Positions 1 through 12,020 of a stretch of 64,000 nucleotides of DNA are shown one piece after another. Every line of letters starts with the position of its first letter. The first letter of the stretch is position 1. Both the position numbers and the translations under genes were made by a program. This DNA is from Sipunculus nudus. Lineage: Eukaryota > Annelida > Sipuncula > Golfingiida > Sipunculidae. Below the pieces are notes generated by a model that was given only the letters and a program-made list of their open reading frames with translations, searched no databases and was not told the DNA's origin. Where the stretch lies: NCBI GenBank assembly GCA_026874595.1, contig CM049309.1, positions 4,500,076 to 4,564,075 of the forward strand, written 5' to 3'.

Positions 1-864
1 TATAACATTCACATGGAGACAATAAACACACAAGGGTTAGGATATAGTCACAGCTTATGGCAGTCAGCATGCCTATGTTACTGAGATAAGTACAACCGTG
101 GAAGAACTGTCACTTATATTAGTTTATTTTCATCAGTGTCTTTGTGGTTTCATAAATATTTTACATATCTATTGCCAGACATCTGAAGGAAAAGGAGTAC
201 AGCATGTGACAGAAGCTTCACCATATGTTTGTGTCATGAGCATTATCAGCTGTGTTAAGGGCCATCACAGCTGAGGATCAACGTTCTTTTGTTATGGGTT
301 TTACAACAGATGCATATAATTCCTTTGGGGCCTGGAACTGTTTAAAGTTATACAGTCATACTGCTCTGTTGTGTATTTTTATACCAGTATCCTGGTGACT
401 CAGGAAATATAAGCCTTACTGAATTAGTAGTCACATCCCCAGGAACGTTTGTGACCCTGACTGATGATCCTGTCCTTGCAACAAAGATGTTTAAATTATG
501 TGTTATTATATGGTTTGAAAGCCCTGTAATATTGACATATTAAAATGGGGACATGACATCTTGTTTTCCAGCTGACACAACTAAACATCCTTCCATCACA
601 ACTAGCTGTCTGTTCAGCACAACAGTTACACCTTTTTCACAAATCCCCATCCACTTATCATAACCAGCTATCCTCTAAATAATAGGGGTCCTCTCACACA
701 TATTTCTTTCTACATCACAAACATAGCTATCCACTGGACAAATCTAACTATATGCCACAAATAAGTATCAGCAAGACAGAACTGGTTGCCTCTTTAACAC
801 ACACAAAAAAAAAACATTTCAGCGAACACATTAGCCATCAAACCAATACCTCCTCTAGAACACA
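1..864. other. AT-rich non-coding DNA, no gene seen
   Basis: No exon, RNA gene or clear mobile element is visible. From about 570 onward, degenerate words such as ACAACTAGC and CATCC appear; they look like eroded copies of the minisatellite that follows, so the array probably once started further left. Confidence 0.5.
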
Positions 865-1215
865 ACTTAATATACACCTAACACAACTAGCCATCCAAGT
901 AATACCACTAGCCATACACCTAACACAACTAGCCATACACCTAACACAACTAGCCATACACCAAACACAACTAGCCATCCACCTAACACAACTAGCCATC
1001 CACCTAACACAACTAACTGTCCACCTAACACAAGTAGCCATACACCTAACATAAGTAGCCATACACCTAACACAAGTAGCCATACACCTAACACAAGTAG
1101 CCATACACCTAACACAAGTAGCCATACACCTAACACAACTAACCATCCACCTAACACAACTAACTGTCCACCTAACACAAGTAGCCATACACGTAACACT
1201 ACTACTAAGCCATCC
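865..1215. repeat. 21-bp minisatellite, about 16 copies
   Basis: Tandem units close to CACAACTAGCCATCCACCTAA, with CCATAC/CCATCC and ACAACT/ACAAGT variants. Because 21 is a multiple of three, it produces long open frames on both strands (repeating 7-residue motifs) that are artefacts. It runs straight into the 44-bp array and shares the CTAGCCATCCACCT core with it, so the two arrays have a common origin. Confidence 0.9.
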
Positions 1216-1694
1216 ATCCAATACAACTAGTTATCTATCTTATACAACTAGCAATAAACCTGTATAAAACTAGCCATCCACCTGTATACAACTAGCAATA
1301 AACCTGTATACAACTAGCCATCCACCTGTATAAAACTAGCAATAAACCTGTATAAAACTAGTGATCCACCTGTATACAACTGGCAATAAACCTGTATAAA
1401 ACTAGTGATCCACCTGTATACAACTAGCAATAAACCTGTATAAAACTAGCCATCCACCTGTATAAAACTAGCAATAAACCTGTATAAAACTAGCCATCCA
1501 CCTGTATACAACTAGCAATAAACCTGTATAAAACTAGCCATCCACCTGTATACAACTAGCAATAAACTTGTATAAAACTAGCCATCCACCTGTATACAAC
1601 TAGCAATAAACCTGTATATGACTAGTGATCCACCTGTATACAACTAGCAATAAACCTGTATAAAACTAGTGATCCACCTGTATACAACTAGCAA
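1216..1694. repeat. 44-bp dimeric minisatellite, left part (about 11 units)
   Basis: Alternating 22-mers: one with CTAGCAATAAACCTGTATA and one with CTAGCCATCCACCTGTATA (or CTAGTGATCC...). Together they form a 44-bp higher-order unit. The array stops at 1694 in mid-unit (CTAGCAA) and resumes at 6066 with TAAACCTG, so one array has been split by an insertion. Confidence 0.92.
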
Positions 1695-4600
1695 CTAGAA
1701 AACGGGTAGTCGACAAGCGACTACGTGTATCCGCCTAAATCAGAGTGGAACGGGAGAAGTGAGGCATGGATTTAGTGGCAAGGGGAAATAGAGTGAAGTG
1801 TTGCATATTAGCAGGGATGTCTGCAGCCAAATTGTGTATGAAGGTTGCCCCCCCCCTCCACAAAATCCAGAAAGCCGTCCCAGTTGTATACATATGCAAA
1901 ATTTAAGGCAGATAAGTCAAACCACTACATGTATATGAGTGATTATAGCCCGTGGCAGACAATCAGATGGACGCTGAGCAAAAATGGTTGCAGGTGAGGG
2001 CACCAGTTTTGCGTATGATAAAGAGCTATGTGAGAACTATACACATGCAAAACTTTGGCCCAATCGGTCAAACGGTTCCCAAGATATGAGCTTGGATGTC
2101 TGCTGCATAAACTAGCATGCAGGTGGCTCCACCTGTCATAAAATCAAGAGAGCTGTCAGGGATGTATAAACCTGCAAAATTTTAGCCAGATATGTCATAC
2201 TACTGCCGAGATATGAGTGATTTTATCCCATGGCAGACAAACAGACAGGAGCTGTGCACAAATGGCTGCAGGTGGCGCCACCAGTTTTGCGTATGTTAAA
2301 AAGCTCTCCAAGGGCTACATTTGTGCAAAAAAATTTTCCTGATCGGTCAAACGGTTCCCGAGATATGAGCTTGGTTGTCTGCAGCGTGAACGTGATGTAG
2401 GTGGCGCCACCTGTCACAAAATCAGAAAAGCTAACCAGGATGTATACGCATGCCAAATTTCAGGTGAATTAGTCAAGTCACTGCAGGGATATGAGTGATT
2501 TTAACCCAAGGCAGACAAACAGATGGACACTGTGCAAACATGGTTGCAGGTGGCGCCACCATTTTTAGCTCAGCTGACTATAAGTCATCTGAGCTATAGT
2601 CGTGGTCCATTGTCCGTCGTCCGTCCGTCTGTCCGTCCGTCCGTCCGTCCGTCCGTCCGTCCGTAGATGTGGCACGTTTTGAAACCGTAAGACCTAGGAA
2701 TCCAAAATTCAGCATAATGTTAGATGTCCCCAAGATCTCCTACCAAGCCGAAAACTGGGTCTTTGCGACTTCATTCCTTTGAGAAATTAAGGAAAAACCT
2801 CAATTTTTTATTAAAAACCTATTTTCACACTTTAGGACTGCCTAATATCAAAACCACTCATCTGTTTTTCCTCATATTTCCTATAAATAATCCTCTGTAT
2901 AATTCCTATGTACATGACAGAAATTAGGTCTGTATTATTTAATTTAAAAAAGTTATGGGCCGAAACATAATGCATTTTGTAAATAATCAGGAGAGAAATT
3001 TTATCACTTAACACAAAACTTCTTAAAGCTAAGCACTTTTTTCCAGTAATATTACTTTTATTAATCAAAATTAAATTGTATACCCAAAATTAGATCAAAA
3101 TCTTTTAAATTTTTAAAAATATTAGCAAAAATAAAAAATTGGTACCTTAAATTTTGCCCAACTTTGACCATGGCACGTTTTTTTGCTGTAACTGCTGTGG
3201 ATTTAATTTTCACAGCATGTTTTTGTAAGCATTTCATCTGTTAACACCAAAAATTTGAAACCAGTTGATCAAAAACTGTAGATTTTATTCAAGTTTTCAA
3301 GCACCATGTCACATATTGCTAGTGTTATGCAGTTTGCTAGAGCTCAGCTCCCTAGCTTCAGCTCTAAGTTCCTTAAATTTGGCATACAGTTAGATTTCTC
3401 CAAAATCCCCTACCATGCCAAGAATTTGGTCACTAGGACTTAATTCCTTTGAGATATCAATGAAAAACTTCATTTTTCCATTAAAGACCCAATGTTACAC
3501 TTTAAGACTGCCTAATATCAAAACCACTGATCTGACTTTGATCATATATAATATACATATTTTTCTATACATTCTCTATGCACATGCCAGAATGATGTCA
3601 GTATTGCGTAATTGTTTTAAGTTATGGGCCCAAACATAATGCACTTTGTAAAAAATCAAGAAATATATTTACTCCCTTAACAAGGGCATTGCTGAAGCTA
3701 GAGATCTTTTTTGTCAGGGATGTAACATTATTTAATCAAGATTCAATTGAATACCCAAAATTAGTTCTGAATTTTTCAAATTTTATAAGTTATTAGTTTA
3801 AATATAAAATTAGTACCTTAAATTTTGCCCAACTGTGACCATGGCACGTTTGTTTCCCGTGAGCACTGTTGATATAATTTTCATATCATGCACACATAAG
3901 GATTTCAGCTTTTTAGTTTAGAAAGCTGAAAGAAATTTGCCAAATATTGTAGCTTTTATTAATGTTTTTTATGAGACCCTGTCAGACTTTGGCTCTCTCC
4001 AGCCCCTCTTGAGTCACCTGTATGTTGACCTTGTTGACCTTTCATCAAATTATGCACGCTTGAGGGGAGAATCCAGGCAGCTTATGGCCAGCCACAGTTG
4101 ATCCAGGTGTTCAACCCAACTCATCTAGTAGTTTTAACTAACAACATAACAATAAACAATAAATTAATAAATTTTTATTGGTTTTTAATAACAATTTAAA
4201 GAAAAATAGAAAAGGAATTTGTTAGTTTATAATAACAGGAAATTAACTTGCAGTTACTGATGATATAAGAATCTTGTATCGATGGGTAGAATGTCACATA
4301 TTCCAAATAACACCATGCAGTCACCTATGGCATTTTTCAGTTCATTTTTAATGATAAAGAAGTAAATCATATTATCCATTACTAATCATTAAGGATTATA
4401 TGAAGGAAATTAATGATAGACAAAGATGCAGTTGATAATATTAATCTAGATTCCTACTGTGTCTAGTGTGTACATTGATGTGAAATTAGTCCAAAATGAA
4501 TTTTTTACAGTTATTTTTTAATATAAATAAAAGCCATAAAACCAGGTACTTATGATCATTATTTAAATGTGTGAATTTTGTATATTCTGGATTCTCAACT

Positions 4601-6065
4601 TCATTGTTTGGTGAAAACTGAATAAATACCAGACATGGTGCGAATACTTGGTAATTGTATTTAAATACCAATATGATTATGTACTCCATTATAAAATTTC
4701 TTGCATAAAGAATGGGAATTCAGGTAAAAATGAAAGTATATGAATACTCGTGCAAATACTTTCAAAATGTATTCATGAATGCATTCATGAATATATTCTT
4801 TAATATTATTTTAATAATCATTTCAGTTATATTTCATTTGAAAAAATCATATGATTCTCTTATTATTTTTTATAAAAATTATATTTGGGACAATATTTGT
4901 AATTTTTTTAATAAATAGTTAAACTCTTATATTATATGTTCTGCTTATAAGTTATATGGCCAAGTCAAAATCTGTGTGACAGTAGTACTCCATTTGTTAG
5001 TAAAATAAATGAAATCAATCCTCTTCCCTGTCTCCAAAGGTACTATCAAAATCATACATAAGCTAAACAACAACAACTCATAATACAGCTTATATTTATT
5101 ACCACACAAAACCAGCATGTGCCTCATTTCTAAATAATATTTTTTTATCATATATAACAGCTGAGCGTCGTGACCCATAGGTCCCTTGTTTGTGTATGTT
5201 ATAAAGCTCTCCAAGGGCTACATTTGTGCAAAAAAATTTCCTGATCGGTCAAACGGTTCCCGAGATATGAGCTTGGATGTCTGCAGCGTAAACGTGAATG
5301 TAGGTGGCGCCACCTGTCACAAAATCAGAAAAGCTAACCAGGATGCATACGCATGCCAAATTTCAGGTGAATTAGTCAAGTCACTGCAGAGATATGAGTG
5401 ATTTTATCCTAAGGCAGACGAACAGATGGACACTGTGCAAACATGGTTGCAGGTGGTGCCACCATTTTTGTATATGTTATAAAGCTCTCCAAGGGCTACA
5501 TTTGTGCAAAAAAATTTTCCTGATCGGTCAAACGGTTCCCGAGATATGAGCTTGGATGTCTGCAGCGTAAACATGAATGTAGGTGGCGCCACCTGTCACA
5601 AAATCAGAAAAGCTATCCAGGATGTATACGCATGCCAAATTTCAGGTGAATTAGTCAAGTCACTGCAGAGATATGAGTGATTTTATCCTAAGGCAGACGA
5701 ACAGATGGACACTGTGCAAACATGGTTGCAGGTGGCGCCACCTTTTTTTGTGTATGTTATAAAGCTCTCCAAGGGCTACATTTGTGCAAAAAAATTTTCC
5801 TGATCCGTCAAACGGTTCCCGAGATATGTGGGTTTATGTGTGGAAACAGACGCACAAACGGACTCAGAGCGCAGAGGAAAGGTCAGAGGTCAAAACAAAA
5901 TCGGGGCGCAGCAGTTCACATGTGACCCGAACATAATCCCGGGTTTCGTAAAATTCCGCCCAGCGGTTACGGAGGAGTTCTCCGGAAACCTACGCCGCGG
6001 CGGCGGCGGCGGCGGCGTGCAGCTGAAAACATAGTATCCGCAAAACTCTGTTTTGGCGGATACAA
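1695..6065 (-). mobile_element. Helentron-like non-autonomous element, family B copy 1, interrupted by a nested element
   Basis: Read on the - strand it begins TTGTATCCGCC at 6065. The first bases fold into a hairpin (TATCCGC...GCGGATA), followed by ACTATG and a CCG-rich tract (5997-6016). It ends with a 7-bp-stem hairpin (1706-1724, GTAGTCG/CGACTAC) and CTAG at 1695-1698. It splits the 44-bp minisatellite between CAA and TAAACC with no clear target duplication. The inside holds about 279-bp tandem modules, each with two copies of GGTGGCGCCACC or close variants. About 2.6 kb of its length is the family D element at 2562-5190. No transposase or Rep/helicase frame is visible. The Helentron/Helitron2 assignment is inferred from the ends. 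Confidence 0.75.
2562..5190 (+). mobile_element. Family D element, copy 1 (nested inside family B)
   Basis: It starts TTTTTAGCTCAGCTGAC, and its first bases fold back (TAGCTCAG...CTGAGCTA, inner TGAC/GTCA). A (CCGT)n tract follows at about 2612-2663. It ends AGCTGAGCG, then the near-palindrome GACCCATAGGTC, then CCTTGTT. The host element's tandem units provide empty sites (GCCACCATTTTTG at about 5457), showing insertion into a T run. The interior is AT-rich and non-coding, with two diverged halves that each begin near an AGCTCAGCTC word. It closely resembles 23498-27692. Confidence 0.8.
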
Positions 6066-8960
6066 TAAACCTGTATAAACTAGTGATCCACCTGTATACA
6101 ACTAGCAATAAACCTGTATAAAACTATCCATCCACCTGTATACAACTAGCAATAAACCTGTATAAAACTAGTGATCCACCTGTATACAACTAGCAATAAA
6201 CCTGTATAAAACTAGCCATCCACCTGTATACAACTAGCAATAAACCTGTATAAAACTAGCCATCCACCTGTATACAACTAGCAATAAACCTGTATAAAAC
6301 TAGTGATCCACCTGTATAAAACTAGCAATAAACCTGTATAAAACTAGCCATCCACCTGTATACAACTAGCAATAAACCTGTATAAAACTAGTGATCCACC
6401 TGTATACAACTAGCAATAAACCTGTATAAAACTAGCCATCCACCTGCATACAACTAGCAATAAACCTGTATAAAACTAGCCATCCACCTGCATACAACTA
6501 GCAATAAACCTGTATAAAACTAGCCATCCACCTGTATACAACTAGCAATAAACCTGTATAAAACTAGCCATCCACCTGTATACAACTAGCAATAAACCTG
6601 TATAAAACTAGTGATCCACCTGTATACAACTAGCAATAAACCTGTATAAAACTAGCCATCCACCTGTATACAACTAGCAATAAACCTGTATAAAACTAGC
6701 CATCCACCTGTATACAACTAGCAATAAACCTGTATAAAACTAGCCATCCACCTGTATACAACTAGCAATAAACCTGTATAAAACTAGCCATCCACCTGTA
6801 TACAACTAGCAATAAACCTGTATAAAACTAGCCATCCACCTGTATAAAACTAGCCATCCACCTGTATAAAACTAGCAATAAACCTGTATAAAACTAGTGA
6901 TCCACCTGTATAAAACTAGCAATAAACCTGTATAAAACTAGTGATCCACCTGTATACAACTAGCAATAAACCTGTATAAAACTAGCCATCCACCTGTATA
7001 CAACTAGCAATAAACCTGTATAAAACTAGTGATCCACCTGTATACAACTAGCAATAAACCTGTATAAAACTAGCCATCCACCTGTATACAACTAGCAATA
7101 AACCTGTATAAAACTAGCCATCCACCTGTATACAACTAGCAATAAACCTGTATAAAACTAGCCATCCACCTGCATACAACTAGCAATAAACCTGTATAAA
7201 ACTAGCCATCCACCTGTATACAACTAGCAATAAACCTGTATAAAACTAGTGATCCACCTGTATACAACTAGCAATAAACCTGTATAAAACTAGCCATCCA
7301 CCTGTATACAACTAGCAATAAACCTGTATAAAACTAGCCATCCACCTGTATACAACTAGCAATAAACCTGTATAAAACTAGCCATCCACCTGTATACAAC
7401 TAGCAATAAACCTGTATAAAACTATTTATCCACCTGTATACAACTAGCAATAAACCTGTATAAAACTAGTGATCCACCTGTATACAACTAGCAATAAACC
7501 TGTATAAAACTAGCCATCCACCTGTATACAACTAGCAATAAACCTGTATAAAACTAGCCATCCACCTGTATAAAACTAGCAATAAACCTGTATAAAACTA
7601 GCCATCCACCTGTAAACAACTAGCAATAAACCTGTATAAAACTAGCCATCCACCTGTATAAAACTAGCAATAAACCTGTATAAAACTAGTGATCCACCTG
7701 TATACAACTAGCAATAAACCTGTATAAAACTAGTGATCCACCTGTAAACAACAAGCAAGAAACCTGTATAAAACTAGCCATCCACCTGCATACAACTAGC
7801 AATAAACCTGTATAAAACTAGCCATCCACCTGTATACAACTAGCATAAACCTGTATAAAACTAGCCATCCACCTGTATACAACTAGCAATAAACCTGTAT
7901 AAAACTAGCCATCCACCTGTATACAACTAGCAATAAACCTGTATAAAACTAGCCATACACCTGCATACAACTAGCAATAAACCTGTATAAAACTAGCCAT
8001 CCACCTGTATACAACTAGCATAAACCTGTATAAAACTAGCCATCCACCTGTATACAACTAGCAATTAACCTGTATAAAACTAGCCATCCACCTGTATACA
8101 ACTAGCAATAAACCTGTATAAAACTAGCCATACACCTGTATACAACTAGCAATAAACCTGTATAAAACTAGCCATCCACCTGTATACAACTAGCAATAAA
8201 CTTGTATACAACTAGCCATCCACCTGTATAAAACTAGCCATCCACCTGTATAAAACTAGCCATCCACCTGTATACAACTAGCCATCCACCTGTATACAAC
8301 TAGCCATCCACCTGTATACAACTAGCAATATACCTGTATAAAACTAGCCATCCACCTGTATACAACTAGCAATATACCTGTATAAAACTAGCCATCCACC
8401 TGTATACAACTAGCAATTAACCTGTATAAAACTAGCCATCCACCTGTATACAACTAGCAATAAACCTGTATAAAACTAGCCATACACCTGTATACAACTA
8501 GCATAAACCTGTATAAAACTAGCCATCCACCTGTATACAACTAGCAATAAACCTGTATAAAACTAGTGATCCACCTGCATACAACTAGCAATAAACCTGT
8601 ATAAAACTATTTATCCACCTGTATACAACTAGCAATAAACCTGTATAAAACTAGCCATCCACCTGTATACAACTAGCAATATACCTGTATAAAACTAGCC
8701 ATCCACCTGTATACAACTAGCAATAAACCTGTATAAAACTAGCCATACACCTGTATACAACTAGCAATAAACCTGTATAAAACTAGCCATCCACCTGTAT
8801 ACAACTAGCAATAAACCTGTATAAAACTAGCCATCCACCTGTATACAACTAGCCATCTACCTGTACACAACTAGTCATCCACCTGTACACAACTAGCCAT
8901 CCACCTGTACACAACTAGCCATCCATCTGTACACAGCTTGCCATCCACCTGTACACAGCT
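6066..8960. repeat. 44-bp dimeric minisatellite, right part (about 63 units)
   Basis: It continues the array interrupted at 1694. The alternation of CTAGCAATAAACCTGTATA and CTAGCCATCC/CTAGTGATCC monomers is regular. Around 8220-8330 and after about 8825 it decays to single 22-mers of the CCATCCACCTGTA(C/T)A type and ends near 8960. Occasional one-base deletions (CTAGCATAAACC) are shared by separated units, pointing to block duplication. There are no spacers, so it is not a CRISPR array. Confidence 0.93.
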
Positions 8961-11867
8961 AGCCTGGTGATCCACCTAACTTGTTGATTGTGATCATTAT
9001 GTTATACTTCCACAGATGATGATTTAGTTAGCAGAAAATATTTTAATAATTTATGAAGTATCACATCATAAATCATAATTACTCTCTGTAAAATTTTATG
9101 ATCAAAGTTTAATTTGTTTTGAATGTGTGTGGCTCAGTTGTGAAGCAATTTGTGTATTTCATCTCTCAAAATCTATAAACAAATGAGTAGCTGTTTGGGT
9201 CTTACACTGTTCATGCAGTTTAAGGAATGTTTATGTCTAGGTGGCCCGGGATTAATCTTACTTTTATGATAAAGAGCAGGTAGGTTTTTGATGACAGGTA
9301 GTGTCAGGTGTCCCGCCACATTAGTTACCACATTCATCAAGTCAGGTCACCATTCTGGTGCTTTAATTGGCTGTACACCATGTGAGTGGTGCTGATACTA
9401 TGTTACAAGAGTACATTCTGGGTGGTATGTTTACTGCTGTGTATAAGTGATACACTATTAACGCCAGATCATTATACTCAAGGTTTGTGTACTGCCCCTG
9501 TCTGTGGTAATCAACTGCCAAAGTATGATTTTATGGAGCACTTTATGTGTGTTGTTGATGGGGAGGCAGGAAACAAGGTGACAATATATGAACAGACCCC
9601 GGGAAGAATGTGGCTCCTTCTAACTTTACTTCTTTTTATTACACCAAGTGGTGATGTTATCATCCTGGTCTCTGTGGTAATGTGCTGGTGCGGTGATTAG
9701 ATTTGTCTTTTCAAACCTTAAACTCCACATCACGGATGCTTTATCCCAGTAACTCATGATTAAAGCAAATTCTTATGCCACAGCCCATGCTGAAGATATT
9801 AATTTTCACATCATATTTGCTATTAAAAATAGTTGACTTTTACTGTAATGGTCAGATTATGATGGAAAGTGTTAAATTCATTGACTTTATTGTGATCTTT
9901 TGGAGGCCTTGTCACATATTTTTGTTGTGTTAAACAGGACATTATGTTACTGTCAAACTAATTTAGCAAAGATTAATTAAAGCATTTTGTCAGTGTGAAA
10001 GTTTCACTGATGTTCAATTTCTTTAAGAAGGGCATCAGCTGTTTTCATAAATTCACATATATATATCATCCAGTGTTTGAGAAATTTTATTTTTGCATAA
10101 GCTATTTATTTACTTGAATACAAACACTTCCCATTTTAGAATGATTTTACTGGTGCATGTGCATACATTCATCAGGTCAAATGACATCTGATTGTTACCC
10201 CCCCCCCCCCCACCTCAAGAGAGCCAGGGGTGGGAAATGGGGAGGATATGTCATGGGGATCAGCCCCACTTAATGTCTGTGTATTTCCATTCCTATCGAC
10301 TTTTATTATTAAATTATTATTAATGCAGATGTATTTTTGGTCTTCCCGACAGATAAGGTTTTGATTATGTTTGATCAATATTTGACTTTTTATAAATATT
10401 TTAAATTTTGACCTTGACTTATCTTCACTGATCTTGTTGGCATCTCTGCACTGAACCTCTTTAAAATGTTAGATACATAACATACTAGATCCATAATATG
10501 AGCTAAACTTTCCTCTGTGCAACAGTTTCTAGTCTCTACATGGTATTTACTCATGATATTTAACATTTTCATCAATTATAGATAGAATAAATTCAGTAAT
10601 GATCAGCTGTACTTTGTGAATGACATTTATTCTGAATACCATGCTATTGAAAAATTGTGCAGGAGCAGTGACATTACATACAACAATTTACTGGTATTGA
10701 CCTCTTTTTTTCCAATTCTAAATCATGAGGATAGGATATATATTAGGATGATGATCAATTAACGGATCCAGTACTTGGCAGTTTTCATGGCAGCAGATAA
10801 TTCTTATATTTTGTTGTCTCTAAATGGGCCTCATGTCCAAAGTACTATCTTTGAAATCAAAGCCTAATGTCTTAAATTGTATTAATATTCTGTTTCTCCC
10901 TAGGGATTAGGACATCATCAAATGAAAAAACGGCAAATTGGGTAAAATAAATGCTGATGATTGCTAATATTAAGTCAGGGAGGGGAAAAATGATCAAGTG
11001 TTTAAGTATAAAAACCTCTGGACTATTGTAGTTTTTCTTAAGTTGTAGGTTATAGGTAAGGTTTGTGAATTGAAGTGGGGCTTACAAATGAATGAAAATA
11101 AGTTTGTGCTATGTTAGGGGGGAGGGGGTTATATGTCACTGGTCATTGAGAGTGGGTGGATGGATTGGTGTACATGACTGGTTTCTGTTTCCTGTACCCT
11201 GTGTAACATGCTGTTTTTAGACTGATGCAGCTAAATCAGAGGATAAATAGCATGCCTGAACTGGCCAGCTCTTCTATATTTATAAACACCTAGTCCTGTA
11301 TCAAAGGTCTATGATGTGCCCAGTTTAGTGCAGCATTTGGCAGCTGTCACTCTAAATGATGCCAGGTGACCAGAGCAGCCAATTATTAAGCATCAGTCAC
11401 CAGACAGTGTTTTTTATATTCAGTGAATCACATGAAATGAACATTTCATGCAGATTTCTGTCCTAGCACTGTTGTTTATGTGTTGGTATGTGTGTGCATG
11501 CAACATAACACAATGATGATCTTTTAAATCAGGTTGAAATGATTATACAGATCATGAAAATAATGACTATATGTAGAAACAATATGTTTACACAGTTTTA
11601 TGATTGCCAGGTTCATGAATAATTGCATTAGTGTTATGTTTAGAAAATATCCTGGCTTCTGGGTGATTCATGGTACAGTTAATTGTTTTGAGTGCTAGTA
11701 GTATTAGTACCTTTTTACAAGGTAACATAGCTGAATCTGCTAAAATAGCTGTATATAATCTGCTATAACCTGTTCTTGCTATATTGTTTTATACTTTAGT
11801 GTTTCCTTTTGACAGAAACAGTTATTTGCTGAGTCTTTATTCTGCAACAAATAGAAATAGAATAACA
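8961..11867. other. Unique AT-rich DNA, no gene recognised
   Basis: There is no exon with convincing splice sites or protein similarity. A 104-codon open frame at 9386-9700 (+) has hydrophobic stretches but no recognisable domain and is probably chance. A poly-C run lies at about 10199-10211. In a peroxidasin-type gene this could be intron upstream of the LRR-cap exon or 5' flank. Confidence 0.5.
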
Positions 11868-12020
11868 AGGTGTGTCTAAAAAGTAACGGGACTGGTGTCA
11901 TAAACAATTTATTTCAATGCCAAACAATAAACTATATGGTTGACCCTTTAAAATAAAAGGGTTCTTCTGGAATGCCCCTCTGTTGTTTCAGCCCTGTTGA
12001 TGGCTACTCCACCACTTCAA
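11868..12020. mobile_element. Possible mariner-like terminal remnant
   Basis: The word GGTGTGTCTAAAAAGTAACGG resembles the terminal inverted repeat of mariner-type elements (GGTnTGTCnAAAAGTnAC). I found no matching opposite end or transposase frame, so this is at best a solitary end. Confidence 0.25.

Noticed and set aside
752-1226. Open frames of 100-127 codons with 7-residue repeats on both strands
   Set aside because: By-product of the 21-bp minisatellite, whose length is a multiple of three and which lacks stops.
5828-6108. Gly-rich/Pro-rich frames around 6000
   Set aside because: Translation of the CGG-rich tract near the 5' end of the family B element, not a protein gene.
6066-8960. 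Regular direct repeats considered as a CRISPR array
   Set aside because: Units are contiguous 22/44-mers without unique spacers, there are no cas genes, and the context is clearly eukaryotic.
9386-9700. 104-codon frame with hydrophobic stretches as a small membrane protein
   Set aside because: No recognised domain, no codon bias, no supporting splice sites or neighbours. Chance frames of this length are expected here.
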